DNA from: Bacteroidota bacterium
GTDB taxonomy: Bacteria > Bacteroidota > Bacteroidia > Chitinophagales > Chitinophagaceae
NCBI GenBank assembly: GCA_013289065.1
Contig: JABDAP010000024.1
Coordinates: forward strand, 1 to 33,691
Length of the DNA: 33,691 nucleotides
Direction of reading: 5' to 3'
Shown here: one piece after another, positions 7,092-14,677 of the stretch
Layout of the letters: each line of letters starts with the position of its first letter
Position numbering within the stretch: position 1 is the stretch's first letter
Position numbers and translations under genes: made by a program
The notes under the pieces: generated by a model
Databases searched by the model: none
Told to the model about the DNA's origin: nothing
What the model saw: the letters and a program-made list of their open reading frames with translations, nothing else

Positions 7092-7652
7092 TTATAACAG
7101 GTCCAGTTCTTTGCGGTAATCATACTGGAGATCCTCATGTAATTTGTCCAAAGCAGACCGTATCTTTTTCAACTGCTGTTCATAGATATTATTCAGCACC
7201 GTACTTTTTTGATACCGGATGCCCGAGTTTTTCATTTTGCTGCAGAAATAGATCAGCAAAGCCGTTTCTGCCTGTTTGGATGCAGTGTATTTGATATAGC
7301 GGTTGGTAATGCGTAAAATTTTTCGCAGGCTTTTTTTGGTGAGATACGTAGTTGACTTTGGCAACTCGGTAAAACCTTCATCTATCATTTTTTTTACGCT
7401 GTTGATATATCCTTCCTCATCATGCGCTTCAAATAAAAGAAAAGTAAGCAGCTCTTTATTTTCTTTTTTAAATTTTGCAAGGCGCAAGCAAAGCTCCAGC
7501 AGTTTTGGTTGCGCAGTTGCCTGCAGTTCCTGTTTCAGTTCCTGGATAGATGCCGTTTTCATTGATGCAAGATAAACCGCATTTGTTTTAGTGTTGACGG
7601 CCTTCTTGCCGGCTTGTCCGGTAAACAGATCTTTCAACCCGGATAACTTCAT
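7092..7652 (-). CDS. Conserved hypothetical helical protein, 186 aa
   Basis: I do not recognise a named family. The protein is basic, strongly helical and without signal peptide or membrane segments. Features are a Lys-rich N-terminus, an ELKQELQATAQPKLLELCLRL helix pair, an acidic turn (FEAHDEEGYINSVKKMIDEG), and a C-terminal region rich in Tyr, Lys and Leu. Helical repeat proteins of the ARM/HEAT kind look similar, but no repeat period is clear. It diverges from the DUF3820 gene across a 46-bp gap, so the two promoters must overlap or lie inside the coding regions. Confidence 0.65.
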   Translation of the reverse strand: MKLSGLKDLFTGQAGKKAVNTKTNAVYLASMKTASIQELKQELQATAQPKLLELCLRLAKFKKENKELLTFLLFEAHDEEGYINSVKKMIDEGFTELPKSTTYLTKKSLRKILRITNRYIKYTASKQAETALLIYFCSKMKNSGIRYQKSTVLNNIYEQQLKKIRSALDKLHEDLQYDYRKELDLL

Positions 7653-7698
7653 CGTATGATCGGTTTAAGTATTTTACAGGATAGATAACGCTAATTTC

Positions 7699-7932
7699 AT
7701 GCCATTCGACACCTCGCAACCACATCCCGAATTATTATTTGAACTGGTGAGTATGCGGATGCCATTTGGAAAATATAAGGACCGCTTGCTTTGCGATCTG
7801 CCCGATCACTATCTCGAATGGTTTCAACGCGAAGGGTTTCCCAAAGGAAAACTGGGCATCCTGCTCGAAACCATGTATACGATAAAACTAAACGGGCTCA
7901 GCTATTTGCTTGATCCATTAAAAAAGAAATGA
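7699..7932 (+). CDS. DUF3820 family protein, 77 aa
   Basis: A small protein matching the DUF3820 pattern: MPFGKYKDRLLCDLPDHYLEWFQREGFPKGKLG, with conserved G-K-(Y/H) and LP.-YL.W elements. The family is sometimes annotated as a putative quorum-sensing-regulated virulence factor, but its biochemical role is not known to me. The length is normal and no partner domain is fused. It precedes the Tat-signal sugar isomerase-like gene by 33 bp on the same strand, so the two may share a transcript. Confidence 0.75.
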   Translation: MPFDTSQPHPELLFELVSMRMPFGKYKDRLLCDLPDHYLEWFQREGFPKGKLGILLETMYTIKLNGLSYLLDPLKKK

Positions 7933-7965
7933 TATTGCTTATATTGAAGCAGTAAATCTATTACC

Positions 7966-8880
7966 ATGAATTCATCCCGCAGGTCATTCATTCAACAAAC
8001 AGCGCTGGCATTGGCCGGCAGTACTGTTTTATCAAGATCATTATTTGCCGCTGCATCCATCCAACATATTACCGGTATTCAGTTGTACACGGTAAGGGAT
8101 GATATGAAAAAGGATCCGCTTGCTACATTGAATGCACTTGCAGAAATGGGTTATCAATATGTAGAGCATGCCAATTATGTGAACCGCAAATTTTATGGCT
8201 ACAGCGCCACTGAGTTTAAAAAGATCCTGGAAGGGCATGGAATGAAAATGCTCAGCGGCCACACGGTAATGGGAAAAGATCATTGGGGTGAATCAAAACA
8301 ACAATTTACCGATGCATGGAAATATACGGTTGATGATGCGGCAACGGTTGGGCAACAATTTGTGATCAGCCCCTCATTCGATGAAAGCAGGCGCAAAACA
8401 TTTGATGATATCAAACGCTACATGGATGTATTCAATAAAAGCGGCGAACTGTGCAAACGATCAGGAATGCGGTTCGGCTACCACAACCATAATTTTGAAT
8501 TCAATGAATCATTGAACGGACAAAAAGTGTACGATATCATTTTACAATACACCGACCCTTCTTTGGTTGTACAACAGCTGGACATGGGCAACCTCTATGG
8601 AACCGGCGCCAATGCATACGAGATCGTTAAACAACATCCCGGAAGATTTATTTCAATGCATGTAAAAGATGAGATCAAATCGGCCAAAGGCGAAATGAAT
8701 GATGGTTATGACAGCACCATCCTCGGTACCGGTGTTGCCAACACCAAAGCCATTATTGATCTTGGTAAAAAGACCGGCGGCACATTACATTTTATTATTG
8801 AACAGGAATCGTACCAGGGAAGAACGCCGCTGGAATGTTCAAAAGAAGACCTGAAAGTGATGAAGAGCTGGGGTTATTGA
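7966..8880 (+). CDS. Tat-exported sugar phosphate isomerase/epimerase-like protein (AP endonuclease 2 TIM barrel)
   Basis: A TIM-barrel protein of the xylose-isomerase-like family, which holds sugar isomerases, epimerases and related metal enzymes. Residues 1-28 form a twin-arginine-type signal (SSRRSFIQQ then a hydrophobic Ala/Leu stretch), so it is probably exported folded. Barrel strands recognisable are IQLYTVRDDM, MGYQYVEHANY, RFGYHNHNFEF (metal-site His and Glu), VQQLDMGNLYG, GRFISMHVKDE and LHFIIEQES; the His, Asp and Glu residues in these strands are the usual metal ligands. The length of 304 aa is standard. The last 7 bases overlap the stop end of the convergent response-regulator gene. 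Substrate unknown; such proteins in Bacteroidota often work in uptake or processing of unusual sugars. Confidence 0.85.
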   Translation: MNSSRRSFIQQTALALAGSTVLSRSLFAAASIQHITGIQLYTVRDDMKKDPLATLNALAEMGYQYVEHANYVNRKFYGYSATEFKKILEGHGMKMLSGHTVMGKDHWGESKQQFTDAWKYTVDDAATVGQQFVISPSFDESRRKTFDDIKRYMDVFNKSGELCKRSGMRFGYHNHNFEFNESLNGQKVYDIILQYTDPSLVVQQLDMGNLYGTGANAYEIVKQHPGRFISMHVKDEIKSAKGEMNDGYDSTILGTGVANTKAIIDLGKKTGGTLHFIIEQESYQGRTPLECSKEDLKVMKSWGY

Positions 8881-9599
8881 TCCTTTGCCGGCGCATCATC
8901 TTTTTTGATCTCTTTTGCTGGCTTCGTTGTTTCAAACTGTACTATCTGTCTTTTATAAATTCCTTTTTCCAATGCATAGGTAATAATGCCTGCAATGCTT
9001 TTTGCACCGATCTTATCCATGATCCTGGTGCGGTGCCCTTCAACGGTTCGTTTGCTGAGGCTGAGTGTGAAGGCGATTTCTTTACTCGTGCATTCGCGGC
9101 AGATCAGGCGCATGATCTCTTTTTCGCGGTCGGTAAAACTGGCATCCACCTGTGGCGGCAACTGGTAATTTTTAGAAACGATCTCGGTTAATTTTTCTGT
9201 TATCTCGCGGCAGAAATAAGGTTTGTGGAGGAAAACGGCATTGATCGCATCCGAGATCTCGGTACAATCGGCGCTTTTTAACAGGTAACCCAATGCGCCG
9301 GCTTCCAGTGTTTTTAATATGGGTTCTTCTTTTCCGTGTGCCGACAAAATAATGATCCTGCACCCGGTCTTACGCCGCAGAATTTCTTTTGTGGCCGCAA
9401 CGCCATCCATTACAGGCATAGCGATATCTGTAAGGATCACATCGGGTAAAAGTTCAACAGCACGTTTTACCAGCTCCTGGCCATTTACTGCTTCGCCAAC
9501 CAATTCTACATTTTTGACCTGGGCCAAAAGGTTGCGCAAACCGTTCCTGAAAAGAACATGGTCATCTGCAATCACAACCCGGATGTTTCTTTTTTCCAT
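8874..9599 (-). CDS. NarL/LuxR-family response regulator
   Basis: A DNA-binding response regulator of two-component systems. The receiver domain starts IRVVIADDHVLFRNGL (acidic pair DD), has the phospho-acceptor Asp in DVILTDIAMPVMDG, the Thr/Ser switch in RIIILSAHG and the conserved Lys in GYLLKSAD. A LuxR-type HTH follows: FTDREKEIMRLICRECTSKEIA and SKRTVEGHRTRIMDKIG. The C-terminal tail is rich in Lys and Asp. The ORF track extends to 9629 through a TTG codon, but the ATG at 9599 (MEKRN) puts the start directly before the first receiver strand and is preferred. No histidine kinase is present in the window, so the partner is unknown. It overlaps the convergent isomerase-like gene by 7 bp. 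Confidence 0.9.
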   Translation of the reverse strand: MEKRNIRVVIADDHVLFRNGLRNLLAQVKNVELVGEAVNGQELVKRAVELLPDVILTDIAMPVMDGVAATKEILRRKTGCRIIILSAHGKEEPILKTLEAGALGYLLKSADCTEISDAINAVFLHKPYFCREITEKLTEIVSKNYQLPPQVDASFTDREKEIMRLICRECTSKEIAFTLSLSKRTVEGHRTRIMDKIGAKSIAGIITYALEKGIYKRQIVQFETTKPAKEIKKDDAPAKDQ

Positions 9600-9829
9600 G
9601 CAAGCGTTTTGGTTATAAGATCGTATCAAATTACAGGTAGTTATACGCCGGGCTTATTGCAGAAACTAAAAACAAAAAAGTTTCAGCGGTGTATAAATAC
9701 CTGGATCAATGAAAGTAAAAAGGGCGGTAAAACGAAACAACCGTTAAAACACGGTATTATTTGGTTGGATATACTGTTGTGGTATGGATCGTGAGTGGTG
9801 AGTTGTGGGTGGTAGATGAGAGCAAATAA

Positions 9830-10063
9830 TCATCGCGGGATCTTATATTCTGTTAAAAGAACGTTCAGGTCGATATCAAGCCCCTGCGCCAAAGCAACCA
9901 GTGTGGTAAAAGCAAGATTTACTTTCCCTTTCTCAATACGTTGTACCTGGCTATACTCCAAACCCGCAGCAGCAGCGAGCTGATGAATGCTGAGGCCCTT
10001 TTCCTGCCTGAGCTTTGTTAAGTGGGCAGCAAACCGCGCCAGTATTTTTTCTTTATTGCTCAT
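9830..10063 (-). CDS. XRE/Cro-C1-type helix-turn-helix regulator, 77 aa
   Basis: A single HTH_3 domain protein. FAAHLTKLRQEKGLSIHQLAAAAGLEYSQVQRIEKGK covers helices 1-4 with the normal XRE spacing, and LVALAQGLDIDLNVLL is the family's closing helix pair. There is no second domain for ligand binding or cleavage, so it is likely a DNA-binding switch or an accessory regulator. It diverges from the SET/ATP-grasp operon across 416 bp that contain two inverted repeats, so it is a candidate regulator of that operon (inference from position). A short palindrome, CAAATTATTTG at 10089-10099, lies 26 bp upstream of its own start and could be an autoregulatory site. Confidence 0.85.
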   Translation of the reverse strand: MSNKEKILARFAAHLTKLRQEKGLSIHQLAAAAGLEYSQVQRIEKGKVNLAFTTLVALAQGLDIDLNVLLTEYKIPR

Positions 10064-10290
10064 GATGGAACAAGATCAATTCAATGGACAAATTATTTGG
10101 CGTATGATTATACACCATCGGCAAAACATACTTACCTTAGCGGGGCTGTGTTTTTAAAGCCGCAGTGTAAAAAAATGAACCCGACAATACCAATGTATGT
10201 TTCCAGGGAAACCCGCCACCTGATACTTTACAGCCTTATCATAGATCTGATCAGTAAAAGAAAAAACCAATAAACAAAGGGTGCTCAATA

Positions 10291-10351
10291 ACCGGTTTAT
10301 AAAAACCTGCACTGTTTACAGGCCATTCTTTTTAATCCCGTTTAAACCGGT
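10291..10351. promoter_or_regulatory. Inverted repeat ACCGGTTTA / TAAACCGGT upstream of the SET operon
   Basis: Arms at 10291-10299 and 10343-10351 are perfectly complementary over 9 bp with a 43-bp spacer. Each arm contains the short palindrome ACCGGT, so they could be two separate operator half-sites instead of a hairpin. They lie between the divergent XRE gene and the operon, which is the natural place for the regulator to bind. No binding data. Confidence 0.35.
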
Positions 10352-10408
10352 ATGGCAACAGCCTTTATTATTGTTAATAATTATCATTGAAATGTGGAGT
10401 ATTAACTG

Positions 10409-10442
10409 TCAATAAAATCAATAGCCATTTATATTTTATTGA
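10409..10442. promoter_or_regulatory. Inverted repeat TCAATAAAAT / ATTTTATTGA just before the SET operon
   Basis: Arms 10409-10418 and 10433-10442 match perfectly over 10 bp with a 14-bp spacer, ending 37 bp before the first ATG. The distance fits an operator overlapping the promoter. The sequence is AT-rich, so a chance palindrome is more likely here than in balanced DNA. Confidence 0.35.
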
Positions 10443-10479
10443 AATTTAAACTTAATAGTTTAATAACACTCCAACGTTT

Positions 10480-10977
10480 ATGATAACAGCCATTACTTCC
10501 GCGTATAAAATGATCAGCAAACATGGCTTTGCTGATATCATGCAAAACAGTTCAACCGGAGAAAAGTCGCTGCACGCCACTTCTTTTTTTGATGTGGGCG
10601 ATACGATCCATGATTTTACTGCCGAAAAAGTTTTGGAAATCCCTACTTACCTTACTGTGCAGACAGGCGAGAACAAACACATCATACTATCGCCGGAGTT
10701 TTTGCAATACATCAATCATAGCTGCGACCCGAATGTTTTCTTCGATACGACCCGCATGCAGGTAATTGCTTTAAAAGAAATACAGCCGGGTGATGAACTG
10801 ATGTTCTTTTATCCTTCCAGCGAATGGGACATGACGCAACCATTTGATTGTTTTTGCGGAACAGCAAAATGCCTGCATCGGATAAAAGGCGCGGCGCATC
10901 TTACAGAAGAAGAAGCGGCCCGTTATAAGCTTACTGATTTTATACAACAACAGTTATTAAACAGAACGAAGAAATAA
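10480..10977 (+). CDS. Stand-alone SET-domain protein with post-SET zinc motif
   Basis: A 165-aa protein made almost entirely of a SET domain, the fold of protein-lysine methyltransferases that use S-adenosylmethionine. Core signatures are INHSCDPNV (residues 78-86; the NHSC.PN motif that helps form the AdoMet and lysine pocket), the ALKEIQPGDELMFFY segment (97-111) with the catalytic-position Tyr111, and a post-SET cluster C124-x-C126-x4-C131 that would bind one zinc together with a SET-domain cysteine. The N-terminal G-x-G motif is degenerate (GEKSLHATSFFDVGD). It is the first gene of a tight operon: 4 bp separate it from the ATP-grasp gene. The substrate may be a protein lysine or a small amine; nothing in the sequence decides this. 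Confidence 0.85.
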   Translation: MITAITSAYKMISKHGFADIMQNSSTGEKSLHATSFFDVGDTIHDFTAEKVLEIPTYLTVQTGENKHIILSPEFLQYINHSCDPNVFFDTTRMQVIALKEIQPGDELMFFYPSSEWDMTQPFDCFCGTAKCLHRIKGAAHLTEEEAARYKLTDFIQQQLLNRTKK

Positions 10978-10981
10978 TCTG

Positions 10982-12145
10982 ATGTATCCCTCTTCCGAAT
11001 GGATTCCTGCGGTGCCGGTTAACCGGCTGAAAATTTGGGTGCTGGCTCCCTGTCTCCTTACCAACGACGCCAATATCGATTACTACTACGACTTTTCGCA
11101 AAGCATTGCCGAATACACCAAAACGTTTGCTGAATTAAATATCAACTGGCACTGGCAACCCGTAACGATGAATGATTATGAAGTGATCATCGATGGTATT
11201 GTTGCAGAAAAAGAAGCTGGCAAATTTTTTCCCGTTGTTTTAAATTTATGCGATGGCGATGAAATAAACGGAACGCCCGGTGTTTCGGTTGTTCAGTTGC
11301 TTGAAATAAACGGATTGGTGTACACGGGTTCGGATGAATATTTTTACCGCATCACCACTTCCAAGATCCCGATGAAGCGTGCTTTTGATAAAGCAAAAGT
11401 TCCCACACCCAAATGGAAAGCGATCCTCTCAAAAGAAAAAGGGACGAAAAATATTTTTGATAAACTGGGCTGCCCAATTATTGTAAAACCTTCCGTATCC
11501 GGTGGCAGCATGGGCGTTGGTATCAAGAATGTTGTATCAACTCAGGAGGAATTACAGCAACAGATCCATAACATGTTTGAAGGTTACCGCGGATGGAACC
11601 TTGCAGCAGATGGCATCATCGCAGAAGAATTTATTACCGGCCCCGAGTTCACAACCATGATCGTTGGCTCTGCCCTGTTTCCCGATCAATGCAAAGTGCT
11701 GGCCCCTGTTGAAAGGGTATTTCATCCATCATTACCCGATACAGAAAAATTTTTATCATTCGACCGTTTGTGGGAAATATATGAAGAGGAATCAGCGATG
11801 CCCGGCGAAGACAGTTTTTATGAATACGGATCACCAGAAGCATCTCTTCATGATGCCATCAAACAACTAAGCCTCGATGCATACATAGCCGTTGGCGGTA
11901 CGGGTTATACAAGGGTTGATATCCGGATGGATCAGTCAACCAAAAAATTATACGTGCTCGAAGTAAATGCGCAATGCGGTTTAAGTGAAGATGAAGATTA
12001 TACCTCTATTGGTGCTATATTGCGCATGAGCGGCATTTCTTTTACAGAACTGATAGTTGAAATTATCAATGATGCATTCAGGAGAAAAGAAAAGGCCGAA
12101 CACGAAACTGTTTTTATTGCGCCCGTGCGGGAAAAATTGAAATGA
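10982..12145 (+). CDS. ATP-grasp ligase, D-Ala-D-Ala ligase-like
   Basis: A 387-aa carboxylate-amine/thiol ligase of the ATP-grasp fold. The N-terminal domain (about 15-125) contains VVLNLCDGDEINGTPGV and GLVYTGSD, the pattern of Ddl-type enzymes. ATP-grasp elements follow: IVKPSVSGGSMGVG (168-180; Lys169 and the Ser/Gly-rich loop), AEEFITGPEFT (214-224), RVDIRMD (311-317) and VLEVNAQCG (325-333) with Glu327 and Asn329 as metal ligands. A 60-residue acidic and aromatic insertion near 240-300 is larger than I expect in Ddl. It would activate a carboxylate by phosphorylation and join it to an amine; the substrates are unknown, and the SET partners make cell-wall D-Ala-D-Ala synthesis unlikely. 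Its stop overlaps the next start by 4 bp. Its N-terminus (MYPSSEW) repeats a hexapeptide found in the upstream SET protein. Confidence 0.85.
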   Translation: MYPSSEWIPAVPVNRLKIWVLAPCLLTNDANIDYYYDFSQSIAEYTKTFAELNINWHWQPVTMNDYEVIIDGIVAEKEAGKFFPVVLNLCDGDEINGTPGVSVVQLLEINGLVYTGSDEYFYRITTSKIPMKRAFDKAKVPTPKWKAILSKEKGTKNIFDKLGCPIIVKPSVSGGSMGVGIKNVVSTQEELQQQIHNMFEGYRGWNLAADGIIAEEFITGPEFTTMIVGSALFPDQCKVLAPVERVFHPSLPDTEKFLSFDRLWEIYEEESAMPGEDSFYEYGSPEASLHDAIKQLSLDAYIAVGGTGYTRVDIRMDQSTKKLYVLEVNAQCGLSEDEDYTSIGAILRMSGISFTELIVEIINDAFRRKEKAEHETVFIAPVREKLK

Positions 12146-13569
12146 AAGTCTGCGTACTACAACCTGATTACTCAAGAACTGCTGTGGATTACCAGTATTA
12201 TGATCCGCCCCGGAATTTATCAGCGTTATTGCCCGGTTCGCAGGTAGACCATGTATCACTCAATAAACTCACTACCTACAAACAACTCAAAGCATTACAG
12301 CATAAAGGCTATGATATTTTTGTAAACTTATGCGAAGGGTATCTTGAATGGGAAGTTCCATCCATCGATGTGATCTATACATTGGAATTACTGGGATTGC
12401 CATACACCGGCCCAACCACATTGTTATACGATCCGCCAAAAGAACTGATGAAATATGTTGCGTATTGCGAAAATGTTGCAACACCATCATATGTATTGAT
12501 CGAAAAAGAAGAAGATCTCGAAACAGCCAGTACACAACTAACTTTTCCTCTTTTTATAAAACCTGCCAAAGCCGGCGACAGTCTGGGTATCGATGAACAT
12601 TCTTTGGTGCACAATAAAGAAGAACTTGCCGAAAAAATAAAAACAACTTCAGAAGAATATCCCCAGCTGCTTGCGGAAGAATATATCGATGGCCGCGAAT
12701 TCACCATTCTTATCGCAGCGAACAGCGATGGACAAACAGCCACTACTTTTAAACCTGTGGAATATATTTTCCCTTCAGGCTTTCTGTTTAAAACATATGC
12801 ATTAAAAACTTCTGAGTTACATCCCGATGCAAATATTCCCTGCAACGATCCTGTTATTGAAAAACAATTGCGCGAGGCTGCACAAAAAATATTCAAAGGT
12901 TTTAACGGTGCAGGTTATGCGCGCCTGGATTTTCGGTTGAACGATAAAGGGCAGTTATTTTTTCTCGAAATAAATTTCACCTGCTCCGTTTTTTACAGCG
13001 ACGGTTATGAAGGCTCGGCCGATTATATATTAAAACATGATGGCATCGGCCAGCAGGGTTTTCTCAACCATATGATCGCCGAAGGCATTGCACGCCACGA
13101 ACGCATGCAAAAAAAATATATCGTTAAGGGAAATGCCATTTCCGGCTATGGAATTTATGCAACGAAACAAATTCAACCGGGCGAACTGATTTTTAAAGGC
13201 GAGGGCAGGTCGCAACGCATCATCACGCGCCGGTATGTGGAAGAGAACTGGCCCTTTAATGAAAAATTAATTTTCCGCCGTTATGCTTACCCGCTTAGTA
13301 ATGAGGTTTTTTTATTATGGGATGATAACCCAGCTGAATGGGCCCCGCAAAACCATTGCTGCCAGCCCAATACAAAATACGACGGGCTCAATGTAGCAGC
13401 CACTGTTCAGATAAATGCAGGCGAAGAACTAACGCTTGATTATGCTTCTTTCCTGGATGAAAATATGGAGCCCTTTCAATGTAATTGTGGCTCAATCAAT
13501 TGTCGCGGCTTAATTACAGGCAGGCCAGATAATTCGGTTACGCACAGGGAAAATAGGGCACAGCCTTAA
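12142..13569 (+). CDS. Fusion of an ATP-grasp ligase with a C-terminal SET domain
   Basis: A 475-aa two-module protein. Residues 1-315 are a second D-Ala-D-Ala-ligase-like ATP-grasp: FVNLCEGYLEWEVPS (60-74), FIKPAKAGDSLGI (138-150; Lys140), AEEYIDGREFT (178-188), ARLDFRL (260-266) and LEINFTCS (275-282; Glu276, Asn278). Residues about 326-460 are a complete SET domain: GYGIYATKQIQPGE (335-348), QNHCCQPNTKYDG (403-415), EELTLDY (428-434, catalytic-position Tyr434) and the post-SET C447-x-C449-x4-C454. Both halves keep their key residues, so both are probably active. The ATP-grasp half is paralogous to the preceding gene (shared NLC-E/D-G and YTG motifs). The ATGA overlap with that gene implies coupled translation. 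The tail after 460 is short and polar. Confidence 0.85.
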   Translation: MKVCVLQPDYSRTAVDYQYYDPPRNLSALLPGSQVDHVSLNKLTTYKQLKALQHKGYDIFVNLCEGYLEWEVPSIDVIYTLELLGLPYTGPTTLLYDPPKELMKYVAYCENVATPSYVLIEKEEDLETASTQLTFPLFIKPAKAGDSLGIDEHSLVHNKEELAEKIKTTSEEYPQLLAEEYIDGREFTILIAANSDGQTATTFKPVEYIFPSGFLFKTYALKTSELHPDANIPCNDPVIEKQLREAAQKIFKGFNGAGYARLDFRLNDKGQLFFLEINFTCSVFYSDGYEGSADYILKHDGIGQQGFLNHMIAEGIARHERMQKKYIVKGNAISGYGIYATKQIQPGELIFKGEGRSQRIITRRYVEENWPFNEKLIFRRYAYPLSNEVFLLWDDNPAEWAPQNHCCQPNTKYDGLNVAATVQINAGEELTLDYASFLDENMEPFQCNCGSINCRGLITGRPDNSVTHRENRAQP

Positions 13570-13701
13570 ACATCACCACTCTTTGGTAGTCCAACTTACA
13601 ACCCATTGATCAAAGAAAGACTGTGTTAAATCTTCATACAACGGATGGAAACTGTGCCATACAGCGTCTAACTTGTAGGGAATAAGAAAGGAAAAAATAA
13701 A

Positions 13702-14637
13702 ATGTCAAGATTTGAGATTCTTCGAAAGCTGATGCAGAAACACCGGGGGCAACTGGTGTTTACGTATGTATTGTTTTCGCTGGAAATGCTGGGTTCATTA
13801 CTGCGCCCGTTTTTTCTCGGGGAAGCGGTGAATGATCTTATGAGAGGAAGTTATCGCGGGCTGATCATTTTATCTGCCGTTCACTTTGCATGGATCATCA
13901 TCGGTACTTTACGCCATCGGTATGATACAAGAACGTACTCGGCTATCTATACTTCATTAGTTACCCGTTTTTTATCACGCAGGATCGATCAGTCCGAAGT
14001 GTCTAAATTAAGCGCCCACTCAACACTTGCAAGGGAGTTTGTTGATTTTCTTGAATTCGACCTGGTGTATGTGATCGAAGCGATCTATAATTTACTGGGT
14101 TCGATCATCCTGTTATATTTCTATGACCGTTCGGTTGTTCTATTATGTCTCGCTATTCTTTTACCTGTTGTTGGTATCAGTTATGTTTATGGCAAAAGAA
14201 TGAAAAGGCTGAACCGTTTAAAGAATGATGAACTGGAACAGCAGGTAGACATTATTTCTTCCGGCGATAAAAAAGCGATCTTCAAACACTTTAATAACCT
14301 TCGCCACTGGCAGGTGCGCATCAGCGACCAGGAAGCATGGAACTTCGGTATCATGGAACTGATGGTGATGGTCGTGATCGGAATTTCTTTATTGGTTACG
14401 CACGCCGTTTCAGGAACAACCATACTTGCAGGTACCTTGATCGGTATCTATACATACATCCTCAAATTCGTATCGGGCCTTGATACAATACCTTATACCG
14501 TTCAACGGCTATCATCATTAAATGATATTACCCGCCGCATAGAATTACAGGCCGAAGATTTTCCTGTTGAAGGGACAGAAACCATTCAGCGGGATAAAAC
14601 GGTGCGGTTGTCTAAGATGAGTAAACCACTGATTTGA
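13702..14637 (+). CDS. ABC-type six-helix membrane domain protein lacking an ATPase domain
   Basis: A 311-aa membrane protein resembling the transmembrane half of an ABC exporter. Hydrophobic segments run in order near 17-38, 49-70, 127-145, 148-165, 235-255 and 258-280, with a cytoplasmic-loop-like stretch (RLDRLKNDELEQQVDIIS-type, about 170-205) between the fourth and fifth. No Walker A, ABC signature or Walker B follows; the protein stops at RLSKMSKPLI. A family of free-standing ABC membrane domains is known to me (ABC_membrane_3-like), so this need not be a truncation. No nucleotide-binding gene is next to it. It lies 132 bp after the ATP-grasp/SET fusion with no clear hairpin-T terminator between them, so co-transcription is possible. 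Confidence 0.75.
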   Translation: MSRFEILRKLMQKHRGQLVFTYVLFSLEMLGSLLRPFFLGEAVNDLMRGSYRGLIILSAVHFAWIIIGTLRHRYDTRTYSAIYTSLVTRFLSRRIDQSEVSKLSAHSTLAREFVDFLEFDLVYVIEAIYNLLGSIILLYFYDRSVVLLCLAILLPVVGISYVYGKRMKRLNRLKNDELEQQVDIISSGDKKAIFKHFNNLRHWQVRISDQEAWNFGIMELMVMVVIGISLLVTHAVSGTTILAGTLIGIYTYILKFVSGLDTIPYTVQRLSSLNDITRRIELQAEDFPVEGTETIQRDKTVRLSKMSKPLI

Positions 14638-14677
14638 TTTTGGAATTTTCGATTGGGAAATTTTGGAATTGATTTTT

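Larger units (their letters stand above)
10064..10479. other. 416-bp divergent intergenic region with inverted repeats
   Basis: Gap between the XRE gene and the SET/ATP-grasp operon. It holds the short palindrome CAAATTATTTG (10089-10099), a possible 32-codon ORF at 10175-10273 (MNPTIPMYVSRETRH...) with no family support, and two longer inverted repeats listed separately. The last 120 bp before the operon are very AT-rich, as expected for a promoter region, but I could not find a clean TTTG / TAnnTTTG pair there. No RNA gene was recognised. Confidence 0.5.

Noticed and set aside
10022-10273. 83-aa ORF between the XRE gene and the SET operon
   Set aside because: Its first part is antisense to the XRE gene and it matches no family; only a 32-codon inner ORF from 10175 could be real, without support.
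10982-12145. ATP-grasp gene as a cell-wall D-alanine-D-alanine ligase (ddl)
   Set aside because: It lies between SET-domain genes, has a paralogue fused to SET, and carries an unusual insertion; the canonical ddl sits among cell-wall genes.
13702-14637. ABC-domain gene as a pseudogene truncated before its ATPase
   Set aside because: The reading frame is intact with a clean stop, downstream DNA shows no ATPase remnants, and free-standing ABC membrane domains are a known family.
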